Part shown: one piece after another, positions 41,601 through 48,545 of the stretch
Layout of the letters: every line of letters starts with the position of its first letter
Position numbering within the stretch: the first letter of the stretch is position 1
Origin: Streptomyces spongiae
GTDB lineage: Bacteria > Actinomycetota > Actinomycetes > Streptomycetales > Streptomycetaceae
DNA: 55,878 nucleotides
Direction of reading: 5' to 3'
Assembly: GCF_009377185.1 (NCBI RefSeq)
Contig: NZ_VJZC01000013.1
Coordinates: 1-55,878 of the forward strand
Notes under the pieces: generated by a model
Seen by the model: only the letters and a program-made list of their open reading frames with translations
Told to the model about the DNA's origin: nothing
Databases searched by the model: none
Program-made: the position numbers and the translations under genes

Positions 41601-42983
41601 CACGGCCCAGCCTTCGGGACAGGAGTCGTGGCCTCCGTTGAAGCGTTCCTCCACGAGCGGCGCGGCCACCATCTGTTCGCCGATCCCGCGGTTGGTGAAG
41701 TCCTCCTCCGGATAGAGACGCTGCGCCTCGTCCCGTTCCTCTTCGCTCAGCAGCCGCGCCAGCTCGATGGTCCGGGCTTTCTCCAGCACCTTGCTCGCTG
41801 TGCGGTTGACCTCCCCCTTGAGGGCCTTGAGGCTGGTGAGCCGCTCGCTGGTGATGGTGGCGACCACCCTGAGGTGCGGAAACATCTTCTGGCAGGTCAC
41901 GATGACTCTGGTGTCGACACCACCGGGCCTGAGGTACTCGTCGATGTCGTCGAGCCACAGCACGGCGTCGTCGCCGCCGGTCGGCAGGGGGAGGGAGGCC
42001 AGGTCTCCCGGAGCCGAGGGAATGGGTCTGGGTACGACGATCCGGGTGCCGGGGGCCAGAGCGCGGCGCAGGACCTCGATGAGGGTTCGGGACTTGCCGG
42101 CCTTGGAGTCGCCGGTCAGAACGACGAACGACCTCTCCCTCAAGGCCTCTTCGAGCTCGCGGTCCTCTTTGAGCCGAGGAACATAGGGCGGGTCCGGCCG
42201 CTCCTGAAGGATCTTCGGCGGGGTGACGCCGATGTCGTAGATGTTGATGTCGTGGAGCCGGGGCAGTTCGCCGGTGTCGTCCAGCGGGAGCCCCAACAGG
42301 CTGTCGATTCGCTCCCGTTGCGCTTCGGTGATCGGGGCGCGGATCAGTCCCCGCAAGGGCGGCCAGTACTGGGCGAGCGCGTCGACGGAGATCGCGTAGG
42401 CGGTCCGGGTGTCCTGACCGCGGAACGGCTTGTCGCGTGCGACGACGATGCCGACGACGCCGCCCAGCGTGCGGTCCCACACGGGCGACCCGGAGAAGCC
42501 GCGGGCGAGACCGTGTCCGATCTGGGAACTCGACTCCAGCCCGATCCGCTCGTGACCCGAGGCACCGCGGAGCGAGCCGTACGCGGGAATACCGCCGCGG
42601 TGGTGCGGGCCCTCGGGAAAGCCGTACACGTGGAACTCGTGGCCGGCGGTGGTGTCCGTGGTGCTGACGAGCGGCGCGCGCCGGGCGCCCTCCGGCAGCG
42701 GGTCCCGGAGTTCCAGGACCGCCAGGTCGCCCCGCTGCTCCTCGCTCTCCGGTGGGTGCCAGCCGTCGGCGACGACCACCGCGGGCAGCGGATCGTGCTC
42801 GCCCGCCCACTGGAAGCGGACGAACAGCGGACCGTCCGGCGGCTCGGGACCGGCTGCCTCCCTGACGACATGGGCGCAGGTCAGCACATGACGGTCGGTG
42901 ACGAGTACGCCGGCCCCCGCCGGTGCCCGGCCCTCGCCCAGGGCGATGCTCACCAGCCAGGGGGCCTGCTCCCAGCCCGCCAC
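38568..42983 (-). CDS. Trypsin-like protease / STAND NTPase / TPR-repeat multidomain protein
   Basis: This is a 1471-residue protein. Residues 1-210 form a trypsin-like domain with an intact triad: His38 in LTCAHVV, Asp86 in GDLAVLEL, Ser164 in GFSGSPVW. An NTPase of the STAND/NACHT-like class follows, with Walker A GDSKAGKS (291-298) and Walker B VLWLDDIDE (341-349), then a helical arm to about 600. The rest is a long TPR-like array with recurring DSG turns. A disordered insert lies at about 745-790, and the tail GRGELRDQP is repeat-derived. There is no signal peptide, so it acts in the cytoplasm. Such proteins are thought to sense a ligand with the repeats, assemble on NTP, and cleave targets. 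GTG start with AGGAG upstream, 11 bp after the Trypco1 gene. Confidence 0.92.
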   Translation of the reverse strand: MAGWEQAPWLVSIALGEGRAPAGAGVLVTDRHVLTCAHVVREAAGPEPPDGPLFVRFQWAGEHDPLPAVVVADGWHPPESEEQRGDLAVLELRDPLPEGARRAPLVSTTDTTAGHEFHVYGFPEGPHHRGGIPAYGSLRGASGHERIGLESSSQIGHGLARGFSGSPVWDRTLGGVVGIVVARDKPFRGQDTRTAYAISVDALAQYWPPLRGLIRAPITEAQRERIDSLLGLPLDDTGELPRLHDINIYDIGVTPPKILQERPDPPYVPRLKEDRELEEALRERSFVVLTGDSKAGKSRTLIEVLRRALAPGTRIVVPRPIPSAPGDLASLPLPTGGDDAVLWLDDIDEYLRPGGVDTRVIVTCQKMFPHLRVVATITSERLTSLKALKGEVNRTASKVLEKARTIELARLLSEEERDEAQRLYPEEDFTNRGIGEQMVAAPLVEERFNGGHDSCPEGWAVARAAADWHRMGCEVPLTRAALADLFTRYLAAGPSNRAATKDLLQNGIEWAAEAVVGNIALLTEYGEVGAPPHATGDEDREGLRYEAFAYLPGYLDGRNDPDTVRVPPFAWELAVFHTPPDHLLGVAFAAFTREEGDAAVSALERAHSDATETGVTAWAALMLGELAMYVDQDLDRAKELLGEAAGSGAADVAPLAQLDLAAALQLAGDLAGARRLLEAAVDSGDPQAAPLARAGLGGLLLSQGETTRARELLEAALESGDAQVVPLVQTGFGGLIMQRQEMSKAGSLTKRDTSGPLPSGGQPSLGGTEALSLPRAVRESAISSAVPLAQVNLSAALVDQGELDRAYELLHTALSSENPWVVPLAQANLGGLYIQRGEPAKAREMLDAAAESGHLLAAEHAQVTLAWLLCQEERLDEAQEILTRAVHFTNPDQSLRAHCLLSMVHAARGEYTTAAEQLQAVVDSQHAGWSALARADQGMNWAQAGDYDRARRALAEIADSGHPDQGPRAADFLGDVRATLEDWPGAEAAYRAAIDSGHPVWAHIARLDLALMLTRLGDERGPGLLAEVADSDEPDMAPRAADLLGDALAARGDWAGAEAAYQQAMDSGHAHWSSVARVDLALMLAEREELDRAEALFTEEVESRSAMAELAEAFLGILLVLRGRVEEGRPILSRIAGSDWVEAADLASVQLAKMAAQEGRPEEAALRFEALLASGSEIAASVAPLARAHLGALRLQQGEIDDALELLDEATASGHTDATAVAFAGRGEYLVEVGDTAAAQQYLRAALDLEDPEVSPKALALLGVAMLAENELDEARAALSEALATETPAIEPMTRRYLGSTLARLGRRAEARETLLPLAGSDDPDHRPQALVILGQLAMLEGQVDEARGWFGQAVASDAPDARAQALDALDDTTTGHRPSRRPDVTPVPESPVRPTPLPGPSPSRTALLAGLGPGMLLLLGRVAEAEGLPEEALYWLDRAYAAGSDPEEARSLAETLSAPRKGRGELRDQP

Positions 42984-42994
42984 GGCGCCCGCTC

Positions 42995-43324
42995 CTAGCC
43001 CGCCTCGGCGGTGCCGTCACGGCGCCAGCCGAGCCGTACGTTGAAGTGGCCCTCGGCCGCCGTCTTGGCGACCACCACTCCGGCCTCGGCGTTCAGCTTG
43101 ATGCCGAACTCGACCTCGTACTCGTCGGGCGCCAGCTGGCGCAGCAGACCGAGCACGGACTCGATCGTGGGACGGGCGCCGGTCAGCATCTCGTCGAGGC
43201 GGCGACTCGCCTCCAGGACGCCGTTGTCACCGTGCCCCACGTTCTCCAGGCCGGGCGACGTGTCCTCGACCTCGACGACCATGGACGCTCCGTCCGTGGT
43301 CTCGAACCGCACCAGCTCGCTCAT
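42995..43324 (-). CDS. Trypco1 (trypsin-co-occurring domain 1, CU044_2847 family) protein
   Basis: This 109-residue protein is a single domain: an opening strand pair (LVRFETTDGASMVVEVED), a helical middle (LEASRRLDEMLTGARPTIES), and the conserved end DEYEVEFGIKLNAEAGVVVA then EGHFNVRLGW. That pattern is the family named for its repeated occurrence beside trypsin-like proteases in actinobacterial NTPase-based conflict systems. Its biochemical role is unknown; a regulator or adaptor of the protease is the usual guess. I chose the ATG at 43324 because the family normally starts just before LVRFE and a G-rich site precedes it. It is first in a two-gene operon with the trypsin-STAND gene. Confidence 0.88.
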   Translation of the reverse strand: MSELVRFETTDGASMVVEVEDTSPGLENVGHGDNGVLEASRRLDEMLTGARPTIESVLGLLRQLAPDEYEVEFGIKLNAEAGVVVAKTAAEGHFNVRLGWRRDGTAEAG

Positions 43325-43545
43325 GCGCCGCCCCCCGCTTGCCTGTCCGGCCCGCTTGTCTGTCCGGTTGCCTCTCCGGCCCGGCTTCAGTGCGCCCCGA
43401 GTGTAGTCCTGACTCATCGCAGTTGATTCTGAAATCACCTCATCTTCCAGAAACGGGGCGTGTGTTGACGGAAAGGACTACTCTGGGCCGACCGGTGCGC
43501 GCGGGGAGCGGACGGGCGTGTGGTGGGCGCGAACGGTGGTGGCCC

Positions 43546-44649
43546 GTGTTCGTGGGAATCGACGTCGAGGCGGGGATCGCCGTGACCGGCGGCAGGGACG
43601 GCGTACGGCCGCCGGAGCCGCTGCCCGGGGGAGCGGCGCGGTATCTGCGTCAGTGCCGGGAGCAGGTGGAGGGCCTCGTCCTCGCCCTGCCGGACCAGTG
43701 CTTCGACGAGCCCGGCGCCGTACGCCGGGAGGCGCTGTACGGGGAGTTCGCCGACCGACTGGGGCTGCCACTGCGGCAGTTCGTGCCCCGGTCGGTGGCG
43801 GCCGTGGCCTCGCTGCGGCGGTCCGACGGCGAGGTGCTCGTGTGCCGGGCGGACGCGGACGCCGCCGAGGCCGTGCTGTGCCGTGCCTCGGGGGAGACCG
43901 TGGAGTCGCTGGGCGCCCAGCGGCGTGCGGTGACCGGCCGGCCACGGGCCGAAGCCCTGGGAGAACCCACGGGCCGGGCGGCCCTCCTGCTGGCCAGGGC
44001 GCGGACGCAGCCCCGCTACCGGGCCGCACCGCTACGCACTCCGGGGAACCCGACGGCCGGCGCGGTGCTCGACGCCTTCGAGCCTGTCGAGGAGGCGCTG
44101 CGGTCGGCGGTGACCGACGCCCGCGCCCGCCACGAGGACACGCCCGTCCTGATGGACGGTGCACTGGGCGGACATCCCCTCGCCCGCGGCGCCGTACAGG
44201 AGGTCACGGGAGGCCGGCAGCCCGGCCTGCTGGAGACGCACGCCGCGGCGCTCGGGGCGCTGCTCGTCGCCACGGACTCCGTACGGGTGCGCACCGCCGC
44301 CCGTCACTCGGTGAGCCTGACCGTCCACGGTGTCCGACGGGGGCTGCTCGTCGAGTCGGACATCCCGCTCACCGTCCTCGGAGAGCCCGTGCCCATGGCC
44401 GTCCTGGAGCGCGGGCGTGCCGTGACGGTGGACGTGCCCGAGGCACAGGGCCCCGACGTCCGCGTACGGCGGGACGGGCGGGAGACCGACGTGCCGTGCC
44501 CCGGCCTGCGCGGCGGGCGGCACCGGCTGGGGATGCACACGTCCGGGGACGGGCCCGGCGTACTGGTGTTTCGACCGGACGACGGCGGGGAGCCGGTGCT
44601 GCTCCCGCTGGGCGCACCGACCGCGGGAACGACGGGGGCGACACGATGA
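43546..44649 (+). CDS. Degenerate Hsp70/actin-fold protein
   Basis: The roughly 367-residue protein shows the outline of an Hsp70 ATPase domain: phosphate-1 strand FVGIDVEAGIAV, a middle segment with VPRSVAAVASL, and the adenosine-loop region PVLMDGALGGHPLARGAVQE. The phosphate-2 loop, normally D-x-G-G-G/S-T-x-D, reads VLVCRADADAAEAVL and lacks the glycines and threonine, so ATP hydrolysis is unlikely. The last about 110 residues are beta-rich (VSLTVHGVRRGLLVESDIPL), like a short substrate-binding domain. Start choice is uncertain; GTG 43546 fits the family start. It overlaps the next gene by ATGA and is divergent from Trypco1. Confidence 0.68.
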   Translation: MFVGIDVEAGIAVTGGRDGVRPPEPLPGGAARYLRQCREQVEGLVLALPDQCFDEPGAVRREALYGEFADRLGLPLRQFVPRSVAAVASLRRSDGEVLVCRADADAAEAVLCRASGETVESLGAQRRAVTGRPRAEALGEPTGRAALLLARARTQPRYRAAPLRTPGNPTAGAVLDAFEPVEEALRSAVTDARARHEDTPVLMDGALGGHPLARGAVQEVTGGRQPGLLETHAAALGALLVATDSVRVRTAARHSVSLTVHGVRRGLLVESDIPLTVLGEPVPMAVLERGRAVTVDVPEAQGPDVRVRRDGRETDVPCPGLRGGRHRLGMHTSGDGPGVLVFRPDDGGEPVLLPLGAPTAGTTGATR

Positions 44650-45638
44650 ACGGCGACACGATGAACGACGAGGCGAGGACGCGGATGGCCGAGGCGCTGG
44701 AGGGCGGTGAGGACCATGACGCGCTGCGGGCCCTGCGCTGCTCACTGGAGTGGTCGGCACGGGTCGTGGCCCGGATGGCCGGCACGGCGACGGACACCGA
44801 AGCCGTCGAGGCGGTCTTCCTCCTCGACGACGCCCTCAGCGTGAGTGCCGAACTGGCCCGCGCGGTACCGGGACTGCTGGCCGCCGCGGAACCCGGGCCG
44901 GACGTGGAGGCCTACCTCGCGGACCGCGAGCGTGAACTCACCGACCTCGGCGGCATGACCCGGGCCGCTCGGCAGGAACACGAGCGACTGGCCCGGACGG
45001 AAGCCCAACTGCGTGTCCGCCTTGAGGAATTGGACGGCCTTCGCACCCAGATAACCGAACTGCGCCGCCTCGAAAGACTCGTGGAGGCACTGGACGACAT
45101 CCGGGCCCAGCAGACAGCCGTCGAGGAGCGGCTGGCACTGCTGACCCGGCACGCGGGCGGCACCGAGGAAGCCGTACGGCTCGGCAGCACCGAACTGCTC
45201 CGGCTGACCGAGGACCAGCTGACCCGGCTGGCCGGGCCCGTGCGGGAGACGCTGGAGCGCGCCACCACGGCACAGCGGGAACTGGCCGAGGCGGAGGCCG
45301 AGCTGACCGAGGCCGAGGGGCGCGCGGCCCAGGCATCGGCGCGGCTGGCCGCGGTGGAGGCCGAGCGCGACAAACGGCTGGCCGAACTCGCCGCCCGCAC
45401 CGAGGCGGACCGACACCTGGCCGACGCGCTCGCCGCATTCGACACCCCCGAGCACCGGGGGGCCGAGGACGGCACCGTGGAGAGGGTCCGTGCCCTGGCC
45501 GACGACGTCGAGAGGCGGCTGCACGATCTCGACAGGGCACTCGGCCGGGCCATGGACGCCCGCGACCGGGCGACCGCCCCGGGCCGGGCCGTCATCGCCT
45601 GGAGCGACGAGGGCCCGGCTCCGCACCCCGTACGGTGA
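44646..45638 (+). CDS. Coiled-coil protein coupled to the degenerate Hsp70-like gene
   Basis: The 330-residue protein has a helical N-terminus (about 20-90), then a long coiled-coil stretch (about 90-290) rich in Ala, Glu, Leu and Arg heptads (ELTDLGGMTRAARQEHERLA, RELAEAEAELTEAEGRAAQA). There is no membrane helix and no enzyme motif. Its ATG overlaps the preceding stop (ATGA), so it is made with the Hsp70-like protein and is probably its partner or scaffold. It converges on the Hsp70 gene of the large operon with only 47 bp between stops. No family is recognised. Confidence 0.75.
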   Translation: MNGDTMNDEARTRMAEALEGGEDHDALRALRCSLEWSARVVARMAGTATDTEAVEAVFLLDDALSVSAELARAVPGLLAAAEPGPDVEAYLADRERELTDLGGMTRAARQEHERLARTEAQLRVRLEELDGLRTQITELRRLERLVEALDDIRAQQTAVEERLALLTRHAGGTEEAVRLGSTELLRLTEDQLTRLAGPVRETLERATTAQRELAEAEAELTEAEGRAAQASARLAAVEAERDKRLAELAARTEADRHLADALAAFDTPEHRGAEDGTVERVRALADDVERRLHDLDRALGRAMDARDRATAPGRAVIAWSDEGPAPHPVR

Positions 45639-45685
45639 CGTCGGGCGGTGCGGGACGTCGGGTGGCGTGGTGATGTCGTGCTGCG

Positions 45686-47641
45686 TCAGGAAATGAGCAA
45701 CTCCGCGTCGTCGGCGAGTGCTTCGAGGTCCTGGGCGATGCCCTTGGAGATCTCCTCGACCAGCACCTGACCGCCACTGTCGAGGAACTGCGCACTGAAC
45801 GCCCGCGCCAGCTCGGCCTCCTGGGTTTCCGCCCCCTGGCGCAGCTTCGTGACCAGACCGCTCTCGCTGCGCACCTTGCGCAGCATGATCGGGATGTTCG
45901 CCTGCCGGGCCTTCGCCATCGCTGCCTCCCGTGTCTCGTTGGCTCCGACGAGCAGCACGACGAAGGCGATGATGACCGCGAACGGCCCGGTCGTCGCGAT
46001 GATCGCGGTGCCGGCCCCGAACAGGGCCATGGCGATCACCCCGGCCACGACCACGTTCACCACCTTGGCGATGTTGTCGAGGACCTCGGTGGCGGCCGCC
46101 GAGTCGAAGGGCACGTTGACCTGGCCGCCGCTCACCTGTACGGCGGGCAGCTCCATCGCCGAGGGCGGGATGTGCCTGCGGAGGCAGATCGGCCGGGTCA
46201 GTTCCTCCAGTTCCGGCCGCAGCCCGTTCTGCCACTCGGCGATCGCCGCGGTCAGCCTGGCATTGCCGGGCTCGGTGAGTTCGGCGTGCAGCGCCCGGGA
46301 GATGCCCGCCGCCATGTCGTCGAGCGTGGCGATCTCCCCGTTGCGCCAGCGGCGGAAGGCCGGGATCACATGACGTTCGGTCATGCCGTCGGCGACCGCC
46401 TCGCCCAGCCGCTGCCCGAGGTCGCCCAGCCGGTCCTGCACGAGCGACCCGATCCGGTCGCTCTGGAGCAGCTCGCGGATGTCGGCCCGGAACCCGTCGG
46501 CCCGCACGCTCATCCGTCCGGCCAGCGCCAGCCCCTTGGCGATGGCGACCTCGGGCTCCAGGCCGAGCAGCACCCGGTCCGCGCCGAACGCCTCCCGGGC
46601 CTCCTCCTGTACGAAGTGCATCCGGGAGGCGCCACCGGTGAGCAGGACCATGTCCGGCTGCTGTCCCATCGTGCGGGCCACGTCGTCGAGCGAGTCCCGG
46701 AAGGCCTGGCGCCAGGTGCGGCCGCCGAGGCTCGGCTGGGGCGCGTTCACGGCCGCGTCCATCTCCGCGGCCGTCAGCTCGACCTCGAAGTAGACGCTGC
46801 CCGAGCGCGTGGGCATCTTGCGCACACCCCCGACCGTGGCCTCGGGGTCGTCCACGAACCGGCTCCGGTCGGTACGGAAGAACGTCTCCTTCGCCTCCCG
46901 GCACATCAGCTCCAGCCGCAGTCGCTCGAAGCGTGACTCCTGAAGGATCTCCTGGAGCTGCTCGTTCATCGGGTGCCGGTCGAGCTGACGCTCCAGAATG
47001 GTCCGGTCGATCAGGCCGGCACCCAGCTGCAGACCGGTGTCGAGGGGCGGCCCGGTCTGGTAGCCGAGCAGGCTGGTGAAGTCGGCGGTGGACGAGCCCA
47101 GGTCGATGACGAGGACGGTGCCGCCCAACTGGCCCTGCTCCACCTGGACCTCACCCGCGTCCCGGGCGTACAGCATGGCGGCGCGGGACTCCGGCACCAC
47201 CTCCACGTCGCCCAACCCCGCCTGACCGAGCAACTCCGCGTAGGAGCGCCGCAGTTCCTTGTCCCAGCCCGAGGGCGCGCCGAACACCCAGCGGACCGTG
47301 CGGCGCCCGGAGAGGTCCTGGTCCCGCTCCCGGGCGTCGCGGCCGACCTTGTCGACGAAGAGGTGGATCGGTGTGCGGACGTCGTCACGGTCGATCTCCG
47401 GCGACTTGAACGCGAGGTAGAGCGAGGTCACCCCGCTCGCGTCGATCGCCTCACGGCCGACCAGCACCCCGCGGGTGGGGTGTTCGCCGACCGCGGTGAC
47501 GTGCTGCCGGCCCGAGCCCGTCGACCCGAGGTCCACGACGACGGGTGATGCCGTCTTGTCGGTGTAGGTCTTGGCGAGCGCGGTCTCGCCGTGCCCGAGG
47601 TCGAACCCGACGACCACCACGCTGCTGGACGCCTCAGTCAT
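45686..47641 (-). CDS. Membrane-anchored Hsp70-family protein
   Basis: The 651-residue protein has a complete Hsp70-type ATPase outline: GFDLGHGET (phosphate 1, residues 12-20), VIDLGSSTADF (phosphate 2, 178-188), and VLLTGGASRMHFVQEEAREA (adenosine loop, 332-351). DnaK has a beta-sandwich substrate domain after this; here the rest is mainly helical, with two adjoining hydrophobic helices (about 527-549 and 551-567) and a polar C-terminal helix bundle. It therefore looks like a membrane-tethered chaperone-like ATPase. The ATG at 47641 follows AAGGAG and overlaps the GrpE-like gene by 8 bases, and it ends a six-gene operon. Confidence 0.88.
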   Translation of the reverse strand: MTEASSSVVVVGFDLGHGETALAKTYTDKTASPVVVDLGSTGSGRQHVTAVGEHPTRGVLVGREAIDASGVTSLYLAFKSPEIDRDDVRTPIHLFVDKVGRDARERDQDLSGRRTVRWVFGAPSGWDKELRRSYAELLGQAGLGDVEVVPESRAAMLYARDAGEVQVEQGQLGGTVLVIDLGSSTADFTSLLGYQTGPPLDTGLQLGAGLIDRTILERQLDRHPMNEQLQEILQESRFERLRLELMCREAKETFFRTDRSRFVDDPEATVGGVRKMPTRSGSVYFEVELTAAEMDAAVNAPQPSLGGRTWRQAFRDSLDDVARTMGQQPDMVLLTGGASRMHFVQEEAREAFGADRVLLGLEPEVAIAKGLALAGRMSVRADGFRADIRELLQSDRIGSLVQDRLGDLGQRLGEAVADGMTERHVIPAFRRWRNGEIATLDDMAAGISRALHAELTEPGNARLTAAIAEWQNGLRPELEELTRPICLRRHIPPSAMELPAVQVSGGQVNVPFDSAAATEVLDNIAKVVNVVVAGVIAMALFGAGTAIIATTGPFAVIIAFVVLLVGANETREAAMAKARQANIPIMLRKVRSESGLVTKLRQGAETQEAELARAFSAQFLDSGGQVLVEEISKGIAQDLEALADDAELLIS

Positions 47642-48545
47642 GGTTGTGCTCCTTGCCCCCGTTGTTGTAGCTCTCGCTGCCCTGCCCGGACCGTTCGTCG
47701 TGTCCGGTGTCCGTGTCCGTGCCGGTGCCAATACCGGTGCCGGTGCCGGTGCCTGTGTCCGTGTCCGGCGCCGGTGGCCCGGTGGAGGGTCCGACCGCTT
47801 CCCCGCGGCGCAGGATCCGCCCGTCCCTCATCACCAACGCGGGCTGCGTCGTCCGGTAGCCCCCGCCCGTCACGCCGGGACTGGTGCCCAGGGTGAACAT
47901 CCACTCGTTCGACCCGTCGAAGTCGACCACCTCGATGTCGTGCCGCAGCGCGAGATCCTTGCGCAGCCGGTCGATCCGGCGGAGCGCCAGTTCCCCGTCG
48001 CCCTCGCTGTGCGCCGTCATCAGATCCCGGATCAGATTGACCAGTTCGGCGTCCTCGTGCCAGTCGATCGGTACCCGCACCGGCGGTGGCACCTCCGCCT
48101 CGGCGAGCAGCCGGTCGGCGGCCTCCAGCGCCGCCTGGACCTGGTCCAGCAACGACCCGGTGTGCACGACGGGCCGGCGCGAGCGCAACAGGTCCTCCTC
48201 CCGCTCCCGCGCCCAGCGCCGCTCCTCGTCGTCGGAGCCGAAACCGGGGAGCGGAATCCGGAACGGCGACCGGCGCGGCCGCGGACTCCGGGGCTCTGGC
48301 ACGGCCGGGGCGCGTACGGCGGACAGGGTGCCCACGACAGCGGCACGCAGCAGGTCCACGGCGGCGGAGAGCTGTCGCCGTACGGACGCGTCGAGGTCCC
48401 TGTCGTCCTCCGCGAGACGGCCCAGCCGGGTCAGCACGGCGCGCAGCGCGTGCGTCACGTGCTCCGTTCCGGTCTGCTCGTCGAGGGCCAACTGCAGTTC
48501 GGTGCGCGGCTGTCGGAAGGCGCCACTCAGATAGTTCTCGCTCAC
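47634..48545 (-). CDS. GrpE-like nucleotide-exchange-factor protein for the adjacent Hsp70
   Basis: The 303-residue protein has a helical N-terminus (1-75), a basic Pro/Arg linker (80-100), more helix (105-200), and a short beta domain (about 203-250) ending GYRTTQPALVMRDGRILRRG, which resembles the C-terminal beta domain of GrpE (a gly-tyr turn, then a strand with arg and leu before the pro). GrpE releases ADP from Hsp70. The tail (260-281) is a Thr/Gly/Asp dipeptide repeat, followed by a polar end. A GTG start with AAAGGAGG overlaps the WD40 stop (GTGA). Being next to an Hsp70 gene strongly supports the call, though the similarity is distant. Confidence 0.7.
   Translation of the reverse strand: MSENYLSGAFRQPRTELQLALDEQTGTEHVTHALRAVLTRLGRLAEDDRDLDASVRRQLSAAVDLLRAAVVGTLSAVRAPAVPEPRSPRPRRSPFRIPLPGFGSDDEERRWAREREEDLLRSRRPVVHTGSLLDQVQAALEAADRLLAEAEVPPPVRVPIDWHEDAELVNLIRDLMTAHSEGDGELALRRIDRLRKDLALRHDIEVVDFDGSNEWMFTLGTSPGVTGGGYRTTQPALVMRDGRILRRGEAVGPSTGPPAPDTDTGTGTGTGIGTGTDTDTGHDERSGQGSESYNNGGKEHNHD

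Noticed and set aside
38853..42998. A very long open frame (1381 codons) on the + strand opposite the trypsin-STAND gene
   Set aside because: High-G+C coding DNA leaves antisense frames open; its product has no domain and the minus-strand frame has intact protease, Walker and TPR motifs.
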